Shown: positions 1 through 6,754, counted from the first letter of the stretch. The stretch is DNA of 16,399 nucleotides from an uncultured Eubacteriales bacterium (GCA_934447715.1 CAKSER010000036.1:1-16399), one strand, 5' to 3'. Program-made: numbers and translations. The notes: generated by a model from the sequence alone, not told the origin.

Positions 1-75
1 TTGAACTTCCTTGTTCAAGCACAATTGTTTGAATCTTCGCTTTCCTTCTTTTTCGGTTTTCAATGGATGTCTTAA
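1..75 (+). CDS. Possible C-terminal end of an upstream gene (partial)
   Basis: Reading from base 1, frame 1 is open for 24 codons and closes with TAA at 73-75, directly against a terminator hairpin. The other two forward frames have stops at once or within ten codons. The encoded tail ends in a Phe-rich stretch (SLSFFFGFQWMS). The position just before a terminator fits the 3' end of a gene that starts outside the window, but 24 codons are far too few to recognise a family. The bases may equally be untranslated 3' sequence. Low confidence. Confidence 0.25.
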   Translation: MNFLVQAQLFESSLSFFFGFQWMS

Positions 76-113
76 AATGGTATCTTCTTTTCGGAGATAC
101 CATTTATTTTTTT
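75..113 (+). terminator. Rho-independent terminator of the upstream gene
   Basis: A perfect 11-bp stem, AAATGGTATCT at 75-85 and AGATACCATTT at 95-105 with a 9-base loop, is followed by a T-run (107-113). The T-run lies only on the + side, so it ends transcription entering from before the window and separates it from the PHP gene. Confidence 0.8.
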
Positions 114-217
114 GTTTACTTTTACCTCTGCTTGTGATAAACTTAAAAAAACGGTGATATCGGAATTATTATAGGTTAGTTAATGCCGAATACTCATCTT
201 TAAAAGGAGTGTTTTTC

Positions 218-1000
218 TTGAAGCTTAAGGATTTACACAATCATACTGAATTTTCTTTTGACAGCGAGGCAAAGCTTGACGATCTTTGCAAGGCTGCGAT
301 CAATCGCGGTCTTGATGCGATTGCTGTTACCAATCATCTTGACCTTGACTGCATAAGAAAGGGAATGTACGACCCATATGACGGCGTATCGGACTCTGCC
401 GACATATTTCGTGCCGCAGAGAAATACAATGGCGATATCCGTGTAATACGCGGTCTTGAATTCGGTCAGCCGGTGTCATATTCGGATGAATTTGAGGATA
501 TTAAAAAAGAGTACGGTATTGAGCTTGTTCTCGGTTCGATTCACAATCTGAAGGATTGCCCGGATTTTTATTATTTTGACTTTAAGCTGATGGAAGAAAG
601 GCAGATAAAATACTGGTTTGAACGCTATCTTGATGAAATTCTTCAGATGGTTTCTGAGGTCAAAATCGACATTCTTACCCACCTCGGATATCCGATCCGA
701 TATATGAGGCGGAACGGAAAGAATATCGATCCGATGCTTTTTTCTGATAAATATCTGCAGATTTTTAAGAAAATTATCGAAAAAGGTATTGCGCTTGAGG
801 TCAACGTGTCCGATCTGAAGAACGGCATGGATCATGAATCAATGCCGTCCGACAGGATTATACGTCTTTACCGAGAATGCGGCGGAAGGGCTGTTTCTGT
901 CGGATCGGATTCGCATATTGCCTCATATTGCGGAATCGGAATTGCCGAAACCTATGATAAGCTGAAAAAAATCGGCTTTGAGCAGATTAACGAGTTTTAA
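218..1000 (+). CDS. PHP-domain phosphatase, histidinol-phosphatase (HisJ/HisK) family
   Basis: A 260-residue metal-dependent phosphoesterase of the PHP superfamily, close in length and motif order to HisJ/HisK histidinol-phosphatases, which hydrolyse L-histidinol phosphate in histidine synthesis. The expected metal ligands are visible: HNH at residues 7-9 (DLHNHTEFS), His40 (TNHLD), Glu81 (GLEFG), His109 (GSIHN), His155 (LTHLGYP) and Asp231/His233 (GSDSH). I chose TTG at 218 because AAAGGAG at 203-209 sits 8 bases ahead of it; the in-frame GTG at 209 overlaps that ribosome site. It stands alone between two terminators with no other his genes in view, so the substrate could be another small phosphate ester. 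The fold is certain, the substrate is not. It converges on fucI. Confidence 0.85.
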   Translation: MKLKDLHNHTEFSFDSEAKLDDLCKAAINRGLDAIAVTNHLDLDCIRKGMYDPYDGVSDSADIFRAAEKYNGDIRVIRGLEFGQPVSYSDEFEDIKKEYGIELVLGSIHNLKDCPDFYYFDFKLMEERQIKYWFERYLDEILQMVSEVKIDILTHLGYPIRYMRRNGKNIDPMLFSDKYLQIFKKIIEKGIALEVNVSDLKNGMDHESMPSDRIIRLYRECGGRAVSVGSDSHIASYCGIGIAETYDKLKKIGFEQINEF

Positions 1001-1043
1001 TTTCTGTCTTTCGGCGTTTGCCGACGGCTTTGGTTTATGATAT

Positions 1044-1080
1044 AAAAAAGGTTGCAGTTTAAGCTGCAACCTTTTCTTTT
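1044..1080. terminator. Bidirectional terminator between the PHP gene and fucI
   Basis: The stem GGTTGCAG (1050-1057) / CTGCAACC (1064-1071) has a 6-base loop. It is preceded by an A-run (1044-1049) and followed by TTTTCTTTT (1072-1080). The A-run becomes a U-run for the opposite strand, so the site can end both convergent transcripts. Confidence 0.88.
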
Positions 1081-1093
1081 GCGGATTTGTTTT

Positions 1094-2929
1094 TTATTTG
1101 ATGTTCTTATACATCGGGCCGTAAGCATTGCATGCTCTGTAGTCCTGACCCTCTTTGTCCATTCCGAATGCGTTCCATGCTGCCGGGCGGAAGATCTTAT
1201 CCTCCGGAACGTTGTGCATGCAAACCGGAATTCTGAGCATCGAGCAGAGTGTAATAAGATCTGCTCCGATATGACCGTAGGAGATTGCACCGTGGTTAGC
1301 GCCCCAGTTGTTCATTACGTCGTATGCGCTCTTGAACGGGCTGCCTTCCTTGCCGTCGCATCTCGGTGTGAACCATGTGCAGGGCCATGTCGGGTTTGTT
1401 CTTTCCATAAGCTTATCGGTAACCTCGTCGGGAAGCTTGACTGTCCAGCCTTCTGCAATCTGAAGAACCGGTCCGAGACCCTTGACAAGGTTAAGTCTGA
1501 TCATTGTTGCGGGCATCTCTGCTCTTGTTACAAAGTGAGAAGAGAATCCGCCGCCTCTGAAGTTATCGAAGCCGGCCTCGCACCATACGGTAGCGTCAGT
1601 CATCTTCTTGATATCCTCGTCGGTAACATCCCACCACTTCTTCATTGTAGGCTCGCCGTTTTCGTCTGTGCACTCTCCGCATGCATCAAGGCACGCTGCG
1701 CCGGAGTTGAGAAGGTGGATAATTCCTCCGTTTTCCTTTGCATTGCCTTCAAACTCATAGCCTGTAACTCTCTTGGTTGCCTCGGGCGACCAGAAGGTAC
1801 GAACATCCGCAAAGATCTGCGCACGGTTGGTCAGAAGCTCCATGAAGAGCATGCTGATTCCGTTGAGTACGTCGTTTTCTGTTGCGAATACCATCGGCTC
1901 CTTCTTGCCTGTGAAGTCGAATGTGGAATTGAGGATTGCCTCCGGATAGTCGCAGTTCGGCCAATGGTCTGTCCACTGTCTCTGTCCCTGGAAGCCAGCT
2001 GCGATGGCGTTATGTCCGACCATCTCTTCCTCAAAGCCTGCCGGAAGGTTCTTATTGCCCTGAATAAGATCCTTGATTATGCAGTACATCTTAATTGTGA
2101 ATTCCCACTGCTTTTCCTTCTCCTCGGGAGTGAATTTGATCTTTCTCTCTTTTCCGAGGAACTGAACGGATTCGGGGTTATCATCTCTGCCTTCCTTGCA
2201 GTGTTCCTTTGTCCATGCGAGAGCCTTCTTATATTCTTCCTCGTTGTAGATGCCCTCTTCCATACGTCTGAGGATCTCAACCTCATCGACAGATTCAACT
2301 CTGAGTCCGAGATACTCCTCCATGAATGCCTGATCCATGATCGATCCGCCGATACCCATAGTAACAGAGCCGATCTGGAGGTAGCTCTTTCCTCTCATTG
2401 TAGCAACTGCAACAGCTGCGCGTCCGAAGCGGAGAAGCTTTTCCTTTACATCCTCCGGAATGTTTGTTACGTCGTTTACATCCTGAACCTCGTGTCCGTA
2501 GATGCCGAACGCTGGAAGTCCCTTCTGTGCATGTGTTGCAAGAACTGATGCAAGATAAACTGCTCCGGGTCTTTCTGTTCCGTTAAAGCCCCAAACGCCC
2601 TTGATTGTCATAGGGTCCATATCCATGGTTTCCGAGCCGTAGCACCAGCAGGGAGTAACAGAAAGGGTAATTGCAACGCCTTCTTTTCTGAACTTTTCTG
2701 CGCAGGCTGCAGATTCGGGAACACGTCCGATAGAGCTGTCTGCAATAACGACCTTTACCGGATCTCCGTTTGAATAGTGGAGATTTTCTTCAAAAAGCTT
2801 TTTTGCAGCCTCTGCCATAGCCATTGTCTGGCCCTCAAGGCTCTCACGGAGTCTCATCGGTCCGCGGCGGCCGTCGATTATCGGACGGATGCCAATTACG
2901 GGATATTCACCGACATATCTGTTTTCCAT
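1094..2929 (-). CDS. fucI: L-fucose isomerase
   Basis: A 611-residue aldose-ketose isomerase (EC 5.3.1.25) that interconverts L-fucose and L-fuculose, and in many homologues also D-arabinose and D-ribulose. It is cytoplasmic and Mn-dependent. The E. coli enzyme has 591 residues with ligands Glu337, Asp361 and His528. The matching residues here are Glu351 in ATENDVLNG, Asp375 in FADVRTFW and His546 in NWGANHGAISYGH. The N-terminal region is also typical (IGIRPIIDGRRGP, then WCYGSETMDMD near 95-105 and GFNGTERPGA near 114-123). ATG at 2929 is preceded by AAGAGG with a 10-base spacer. No fucK, aldolase, fucose permease or fucosidase is nearby, so it is a solitary transcription unit; the rest of the route would have to lie elsewhere. 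Its antisense strand carries a long spurious open frame. Confidence 0.96.
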   Translation of the reverse strand: MENRYVGEYPVIGIRPIIDGRRGPMRLRESLEGQTMAMAEAAKKLFEENLHYSNGDPVKVVIADSSIGRVPESAACAEKFRKEGVAITLSVTPCWCYGSETMDMDPMTIKGVWGFNGTERPGAVYLASVLATHAQKGLPAFGIYGHEVQDVNDVTNIPEDVKEKLLRFGRAAVAVATMRGKSYLQIGSVTMGIGGSIMDQAFMEEYLGLRVESVDEVEILRRMEEGIYNEEEYKKALAWTKEHCKEGRDDNPESVQFLGKERKIKFTPEEKEKQWEFTIKMYCIIKDLIQGNKNLPAGFEEEMVGHNAIAAGFQGQRQWTDHWPNCDYPEAILNSTFDFTGKKEPMVFATENDVLNGISMLFMELLTNRAQIFADVRTFWSPEATKRVTGYEFEGNAKENGGIIHLLNSGAACLDACGECTDENGEPTMKKWWDVTDEDIKKMTDATVWCEAGFDNFRGGGFSSHFVTRAEMPATMIRLNLVKGLGPVLQIAEGWTVKLPDEVTDKLMERTNPTWPCTWFTPRCDGKEGSPFKSAYDVMNNWGANHGAISYGHIGADLITLCSMLRIPVCMHNVPEDKIFRPAAWNAFGMDKEGQDYRACNAYGPMYKNIK

Positions 2930-2967
2930 ACGTCATGTACCTCTTTTATATAAAATTATTCTTTTGA

Positions 2968-2988
2968 CCGTAATTGTAATTGTTACGG
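2968..2988. promoter_or_regulatory. Inverted repeat in the fucI leader, candidate operator
   Basis: CCGTAA (2968-2973) and TTACGG (2983-2988) form a 6-bp dyad with a 9-base spacer, 40-60 bases ahead of the fucI start and downstream of its probable promoter. The spacer also holds a partial repeat (ACAATT twice on the fucI strand). The position suits a repressor for a sugar-inducible gene. No regulator gene is adjacent, and the match could be chance in an AT-rich leader. Confidence 0.35.
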
Positions 2989-3006
2989 AAAGCTTTTCTA
3001 TATACT

Positions 3007-3035
3007 AAATTACCATAAAACGGCTTTAAAGTCAA
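3007..3035 (-). promoter_or_regulatory. Probable promoter of fucI
   Basis: On the minus strand TTGACT (3030-3035) is followed after 17 bases by TAATTT (3007-3012). The -35 box is good and the -10 box is poor, which would suit an activated or weak promoter. The implied start is near base 3000, giving a leader of about 70 bases. Confidence 0.4.
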
Positions 3036-3104
3036 GCGTCATGAGTAAACAATTAACAATATTTAAAACAAAAATTTTAAAAGAAAAATTTTGCCGTTTT
3101 TTTC

Positions 3105-3425
3105 TTAGGCTGAGGATATCCGAGCTTTTGTCGGTCTTCACGCGTGGATTTCCGCCCTAACTTCCACAAAAGCCTTGCAAATACGTACAGTATTCACTGC
3201 GGCTTTTCTGTCGTTATGACAAAAATCCGCGCGTGAAAACTGCATGCACTTGCCACAGAGAGATTTTCGAGGGATTTTTTCTCTTTGAAGGCAACAGCGA
3301 GCAAGCTCGCTGCGGCTGGGCGAACTCACCCTATGGTGAGTTTGCGCCCTGCCAAGCCGAAAAGAGGGAAAATAACCGTAAATTGCCTGTGGCAAGCGAT
3401 AAAAGTTCGAATATCCTCAGCCTAA
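3105..3425 (+). repeat. 321-base branched fold-back element with 29-base terminal inverted repeats (MITE-like or structured RNA)
   Basis: The ends, 3105-3133 (TTAGGCTGAGGATAT...) and 3397-3425, pair over 29 positions with 26 Watson-Crick pairs, two G-U pairs and one C-A mismatch. Inside lie two large arms. Arm A is 3137-3151 with 3223-3237 (15 bp, one G-U), containing a hairpin 3168-3207 and a small hairpin 3209-3221. Arm B is CTTGCCACAG (3249-3258) with CTGTGGCAAG (3387-3396), extended by 3274-3286 with 3361-3373 (13 bp, two G-U), and carrying hairpins at 3295-3312 and 3314-3358. Nearly the whole length is base-paired in a three-way plan. Five of the six non-Watson-Crick pairs are G-U when read as + strand RNA. 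No convincing protein is encoded. It may be a miniature inverted-repeat element, a structured non-coding RNA, or both; I do not recognise a named family. Confidence 0.7.
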
Positions 3426-3470
3426 AAGCGCGTGCTTTCTTGTCGCATCGGCTCAAATTTCAGAAAATGA

Positions 3471-3499
3471 TTGACATTAAATTTACTGTGTGTTATAAT
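3471..3499 (+). promoter_or_regulatory. Perfect-consensus sigma-A promoter of the surface operon
   Basis: TTGACA (3471-3476), a 17-base spacer and TATAAT (3494-3499) match the housekeeping consensus exactly. The predicted start is near 3506, about 280 bases ahead of the first gene at 3786. It begins 45 bases after the fold-back element ends. Confidence 0.85.
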
Positions 3500-3570
3500 A
3501 TCCACGTAAAAGCTTGCTTTGCAAGCTTTTGAGGCTAACGCCTTCCCGTGCTTTGCACGGATGTGGATAT
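3498..3570 (+). repeat. Cloverleaf-like inverted repeat with three hairpins overlapping the -10 box
   Basis: ATATCCAC (3498-3505) pairs with GTGGATAT (3563-3570). Enclosed are three consecutive perfect hairpins: AAAAGCTTGC/GCAAGCTTTT (3508-3530, triloop), AGGC/GCCT (3532-3543) and CCGTGC/GCACGG (3546-3560, triloop). The outer left arm overlaps the -10 box and predicted start, so the full outer stem would not exist in RNA from that promoter; the three inner hairpins would. This suggests either a second small repeat element or DNA-level structure. It is not a tRNA: there is no T-loop, anticodon arm or 3' end in the right place. Confidence 0.55.
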
Positions 3571-3771
3571 TGACGGCCTCGCAATAATGTACGTGCAAGC
3601 ACACATTTTTGCTTCGTGGTATAATCTCCGCGGATCACGCCTTTTTGTGCATCGCACGTCTGATGTAATATTATAAGCAGGCAAATTAATATGCTTATAA
3701 TACAAGATGGAAAGATTCCGCACGGAAAAATTTCCGTGTAAAAAGCTTTATAAGTCAATATACAAATTTAA
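3571..3771 (+). promoter_or_regulatory. Hairpin-rich 5' leader of the surface operon
   Basis: This untranslated stretch holds more short-loop hairpins: GTGC/GCAC at 3593-3602, the palindrome TCCGCGGA at 3627-3634, GTGC/GCAC at 3647-3657, an 11-bp perfect stem TATTATAAGCA (3669-3679) / TGCTTATAATA (3692-3702), and CACGGAAA/TTTCCGTG at 3721-3738. A second TATAAT (3620-3625) has no matching -35 box. No hairpin is followed by a U-run, so none looks like a terminator, and I see no known riboswitch. The leader may be regulatory or simply be packed with repeat sequence. Confidence 0.4.
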
Positions 3772-3785
3772 AGGAGGATCACACA

Positions 3786-4409
3786 ATGAAAATGAAAAAG
3801 TTAATTTGTATTTTGTTGTCTGTGCTGATGATTTCGGTTCTTTCGACCGCTTTTGTTTTTGCCGACGGTGCTGATACCGCCGAAACCTCGGGTAAGACCT
3901 CGCAGTCTGTTGAGCAGTATGACAGACTGATGAAATATCTTGAAAGCACAAGCATTGACCATCCGACAGAGGAGGGTAAGGTACTTAAGCTTGCATCAAA
4001 GGAGCTTCAGGCATTCAAGAATTATTTCTCGTCCTATATCACAAAGTACGAGCTTTCATCTAACACGGTCGATACACTGATAAGCAAGATCGAAGAAATC
4101 AAGCAGATTTTTAAGGACTCGAAGGCGGACAACGCCAATTCCGAGCTGCTTACACCTGAGCTTCAGGAAAAGCTGATCGGCATTATCAGCGACTGCGCAG
4201 GGCTGGTAAATCTTTCCTGTGTTGTTAACCGTTCGACAAAATCCTTTGACCTTGTTGACAAGGATACCGGAAATGTCGTTTACACATTTGAGAGTGTGAT
4301 TAAAACAACCGGCTGGAATGCGAATGTTATACCTGCAGTGGCAGCAGGTGTAGCTGTTATCGTTATAATTGTCTGTGGAGTGGTATTCACAAAAAAGCAG
4401 TCGGCTTGA
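3786..4409 (+). CDS. Secreted, C-terminally anchored surface protein, probable sortase substrate
   Basis: 207 residues of unknown family. Residues 1-26 are a signal peptide (KMKK, hydrophobic core, cleavage likely after AFVFA). The mature part (27-170) is mostly charged and helical-looking, with two Cys at 137 and 145 that could form a disulfide. The C-terminus has the layout of a cell-wall sorting signal: a short motif IKTTG at 172-176, a hydrophobic span at about 181-202, then a charged tail KKQSA. The motif is not LPXTG; it keeps the T-G pair but has Lys in place of Pro. The next gene is a sortase, which makes this its likely dedicated substrate, though plain membrane anchoring is possible. 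The start is secure: AGGAGG (3772-3777) lies 8 bases before ATG. First gene of the operon driven from 3471-3499. Confidence 0.85.
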   Translation: MKMKKLICILLSVLMISVLSTAFVFADGADTAETSGKTSQSVEQYDRLMKYLESTSIDHPTEEGKVLKLASKELQAFKNYFSSYITKYELSSNTVDTLISKIEEIKQIFKDSKADNANSELLTPELQEKLIGIISDCAGLVNLSCVVNRSTKSFDLVDKDTGNVVYTFESVIKTTGWNANVIPAVAAGVAVIVIIVCGVVFTKKQSA

Positions 4410-4425
4410 AGACTCTCCACTGATT

Positions 4426-4451
4426 AAAGAATCGGGTGAAAGAATCAGGTA
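4426..4451 (+). repeat. Tandem 13-base duplication before the sortase start
   Basis: AAAGAATCGGGTG (4426-4438) is followed at once by AAAGAATCAGGTA (4439-4451), 11 of 13 bases identical. The duplication supplies both candidate starts of the sortase gene with a weak ribosome site. Confidence 0.6.
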
Positions 4452-4453
4452 AC

Positions 4454-5101
4454 ATGAGAAATAAAACTGATCGTACGGAGGGGTTATTGTTTTATATAAT
4501 AACCCCTTTGGTATTTGCTGTAATTATTGTTTTTGCGGCGTACTTTATTTTAAAGCCGGTGCTTGCCCCGGCAGCGGATATTATAGAGCTTATATCGATG
4601 CGTCAGGGCGACGATTCCGGCTCTGATGACTTTGTCAGAATTGCCGACAACAGGGATATTGCCTTCGGCAGCTTCGCTTTCCCGACGGTAGGAAAAAAAT
4701 TCGGTCATATCAAGGTGGAATCAACCTCGATTGACTGCGGCTTTTATATGGGCGATGCGGAGAATCTTCTTAAAAAGGGGGTCGGAATGTCTGTTTTCAG
4801 CTCTTTGCCGGGAGATCACGGAACAACGCTTGTTGCCGGGCACTGCGCAAGCTATTTTTCCACGCTCGGAAATGCCAAGATCGGCGACAGCATTTATCTT
4901 GATACCTCATACGGCAATTTCGAGTTTGAAATTTATGATATTCAGATACGGAAAGCAAACTCGTTTTCGGAATCGGAGCTCGAAAACGGCAATAACGAGC
5001 TGATTTTGTATACCTGCTATCCGTTCAACACACTGTTCAGCGTTTCGCAAAGATATTTCGTATATGCGAAATATGTCTCCGGACCGAACATCATACGGTG
5101 A
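4454..5101 (+). CDS. Sortase, class D-like transpeptidase
   Basis: A 215-residue membrane-anchored cysteine transpeptidase that would cleave a sorting signal in secreted proteins and attach them to the cell wall or to each other. It has an N-terminal membrane span (about 11-33) and a sortase beta-barrel. The catalytic triad is present: His130 in TTLVAGHCASYF, Cys188 in LILYTCYPF and Arg200 in SVSQRYFVYA. The single N-terminal anchor, TCYPF motif and short length favour class D over pilin-type class C, which carries a lid and a C-terminal span. Start choice is uncertain: ATG at 4454 or GTG at 4436, neither with a strong ribosome site. It lies 44 bases after the candidate substrate and 13 before the next gene, so all three are probably co-transcribed. 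Function is secure; substrate is inferred. Confidence 0.92.
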   Translation: MRNKTDRTEGLLFYIITPLVFAVIIVFAAYFILKPVLAPAADIIELISMRQGDDSGSDDFVRIADNRDIAFGSFAFPTVGKKFGHIKVESTSIDCGFYMGDAENLLKKGVGMSVFSSLPGDHGTTLVAGHCASYFSTLGNAKIGDSIYLDTSYGNFEFEIYDIQIRKANSFSESELENGNNELILYTCYPFNTLFSVSQRYFVYAKYVSGPNIIR

Positions 5102-5114
5102 CAGGAGGGGCAAA

Positions 5115-6026
5115 ATGAATAAGACGAAGCAAAACAAAAAGAAGCCTTCAAAAAAGCTTTCGGGCAAGGCGAAAGTGTTTTATACTATATATTCGCTGTT
5201 TTTATCCATTGTAATAACCGTAACCATGATCAGCCTTGCGCTTTCCTTTACCGCTTTCAGGTCGGGATATATCCTCAAGGTGTCCGAAAAATACGGAATT
5301 CCGGATGCAACAAGAAAAGCGATTGCAGAGCAGATTGGAACAGAACTTCAGAACTCGGGTGTTTCGGATGAATTCCTTTCATCGCTTGTTCCGGACAATG
5401 TAGGCGAGCAGCTGAAAGCAAATCTCGAGGCTGTTTACGGCAAGGAAGAGGCAAATAACAGCTATGAAGAAGAATACAGGGAATATGTAACCGAAAAATT
5501 CTGGCAGGAGCTTGAAAGACAGAACGGAAGTCCGGTAAGCAGAAACGACAAAGAGTCAAATGCTATCGTATCTCAGCTTACAGACACGGTTTTGAAAATA
5601 TATGAGGACAACACGACATTGCCGTTTGATGCAGAGCAGGTTATTGCCCCCTATATCAAGCAGTTTAAGAATATTGTCCGTATCTGCGCGGTTGTTCTTG
5701 TTGCCGTCAGTGCAATAATGATCGCGACTATGAAAAAGAAGTATATTGCGGTTGCGTTCGGCGGTTCTGCAATTCTCTTCGGAGGGCTATTTGCAGGTCT
5801 TGAAATCTCCGGAGTGATAAAAAATATCGCAATGCAGTCCGAGCCCGACATCCTTTTGATCAAGGCTCTTAACGGAGAGCTCGGAAAGGCTCTGCTTATC
5901 TGTGCGATTTTGTGCGCTGCCGTGTGGATTGCCTGCTCGGTTATTTCCTATTTGGCAGAGAAAAATGGCAGAATGCAGGAAAAAAGGGCAAGGGCGGCAG
6001 GGCAGGCAGGCTCCGCAGGATATTAA
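5115..6026 (+). CDS. Four-pass membrane protein of unknown function
   Basis: 303 residues, family not recognised. A very basic N-terminus (about 1-20, rich in Lys) is followed by a membrane span at about 23-46, a charged domain of roughly 140 residues with many Glu/Lys (probably outside the cell), and three more spans at about 186-205, 210-232 and 257-280. The C-terminal tail is small-residue rich (RARAAGQAGSAGY). ATG at 5115 follows AGGAGGGG at 5103-5110; an upstream in-frame start at 5064 would run into the sortase gene and is not needed. Position between a sortase and a lipoprotein suggests an envelope role, perhaps assembly or protection of the sortase product; that is inference. The +1 frame stays open to 6138 beyond this stop and looks protein-like, so the true C-terminus might be longer if there is a sequence error or frameshift. 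Confidence 0.8.
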   Translation: MNKTKQNKKKPSKKLSGKAKVFYTIYSLFLSIVITVTMISLALSFTAFRSGYILKVSEKYGIPDATRKAIAEQIGTELQNSGVSDEFLSSLVPDNVGEQLKANLEAVYGKEEANNSYEEEYREYVTEKFWQELERQNGSPVSRNDKESNAIVSQLTDTVLKIYEDNTTLPFDAEQVIAPYIKQFKNIVRICAVVLVAVSAIMIATMKKKYIAVAFGGSAILFGGLFAGLEISGVIKNIAMQSEPDILLIKALNGELGKALLICAILCAAVWIACSVISYLAEKNGRMQEKRARAAGQAGSAGY

Positions 6027-6169
6027 GGATCGGCAGGACAGAGAGGGCAGGATTTTTAAATCCGGTTCCGATTTTGCCGATTTACAAAATCCGCTTGAAA
6101 CGGATGCCGCATCCAAGGCACTTTGGAATAAGTTTTAATTCAGACCTAAAAAATAAAGGGAAGTTTAAT

Positions 6170-6718
6170 ATGAAGAATAAAATGGTAATGAAGCTCTCGG
6201 CGGTTCTCTTAGCTTTTTTGACTGTTCTTTTCGCATTTTGCGGATGCAAAAGCTTTGAGGACAAATATGCTCCTGTAGGAATGAAGGCTCTTTCGTCCGA
6301 CATCGTTGACTATAAGCTTTATATTCCGGAAAGCTGGACAGAGGACCTTACCACCGGAGCGGTTTCGGCATATGTTTCCTCAAGCGACAGATCGAGCATC
6401 AATGTAACCTCATTCAATCTCGAGGATAAAAAGACCACTGCCACCGATTTCTGGAAGGGCTATGAAGATACGCTTAAGGATACCGTAAAGGATTTTGAAT
6501 ATGTAAGCGAGGCGGAAACCCTTCTTTGGGGCGAAAAGGCTGCCTACAAATATGTTTACACAGGCAAGATTGCCGGAGACAGCTTCAAGTTTATGCAGGT
6601 GGTAATGACAACCGGCGGTACGGTATATATTTTCACTTATACATCAACCGAGGAGCTTTTCGACTCGCATCTTGACGATGTAAACAAGATTCTTGAAAAC
6701 ACGGCGTTTGAGCGCTGA
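6170..6718 (+). CDS. Lipoprotein with PsbP/DUF1795-like domain
   Basis: 182 residues. The signal peptide (KNKMVMK then a hydrophobic core) ends in FAFCGCKS, with Cys26 after Gly25 as the likely lipidated residue, so the protein should sit on the outer face of the membrane. The mature part resembles the PsbP/DcrB (DUF1795) type fold: 'DYKLYIPESW' early, then VSSSDRSSINVTSFNL, a helix near 100-115, GEKAAYKYVYTGK, a hydrophobic strand (TVYIFTYTST) and a final helix LDDVNKILENTAF. Such proteins are often small lipoproteins of unclear function in Firmicutes. ATG at 6170 follows AAAGGGAAG; longer upstream open frame is not supported by a ribosome site or signal. It is the fourth gene after the sortase pair, separated from the membrane-protein stop by 143 bases. 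Confidence 0.82.
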   Translation: MKNKMVMKLSAVLLAFLTVLFAFCGCKSFEDKYAPVGMKALSSDIVDYKLYIPESWTEDLTTGAVSAYVSSSDRSSINVTSFNLEDKKTTATDFWKGYEDTLKDTVKDFEYVSEAETLLWGEKAAYKYVYTGKIAGDSFKFMQVVMTTGGTVYIFTYTSTEELFDSHLDDVNKILENTAFER

Positions 6719-6754
6719 TTAAGAGCGAAAGCCGAAATAGAAGAAATCTTAAAA

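Noticed and set aside
1052..2548. A 498-codon open frame on the + strand
   Set aside because: It lies wholly antisense to fucI, whose catalytic motifs are intact, and its Cys/Leu/Ser-rich translation has no domain. It is a shadow of codon use on the other strand.
3138..3532. Small open frames on both strands across the fold-back element
   Set aside because: They follow the inverted-repeat stems, lack ribosome sites and resemble no protein. The structure explains the region better.
3498..3570. Cloverleaf outline suggesting a tRNA
   Set aside because: There is no T-loop consensus, no anticodon-arm geometry and the stem lengths are wrong (8, 10, 4 and 6 bp), and the outer arm overlaps a promoter -10 box.
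3620..3625. A second TATAAT in the leader as another promoter
   Set aside because: No acceptable -35 hexamer lies 16-18 bases upstream; the -10-like box may be part of a repeat.
3105..3738. CRISPR array suspected from repeated hairpins
   Set aside because: The hairpins differ in sequence, spacing is irregular and there are no uniform repeats with unique spacers or cas genes.
5912..6169. N-terminal extension of the lipoprotein frame
   Set aside because: It overlaps the membrane-protein gene, lacks a ribosome site and would bury a clear lipoprotein signal peptide starting at 6170.
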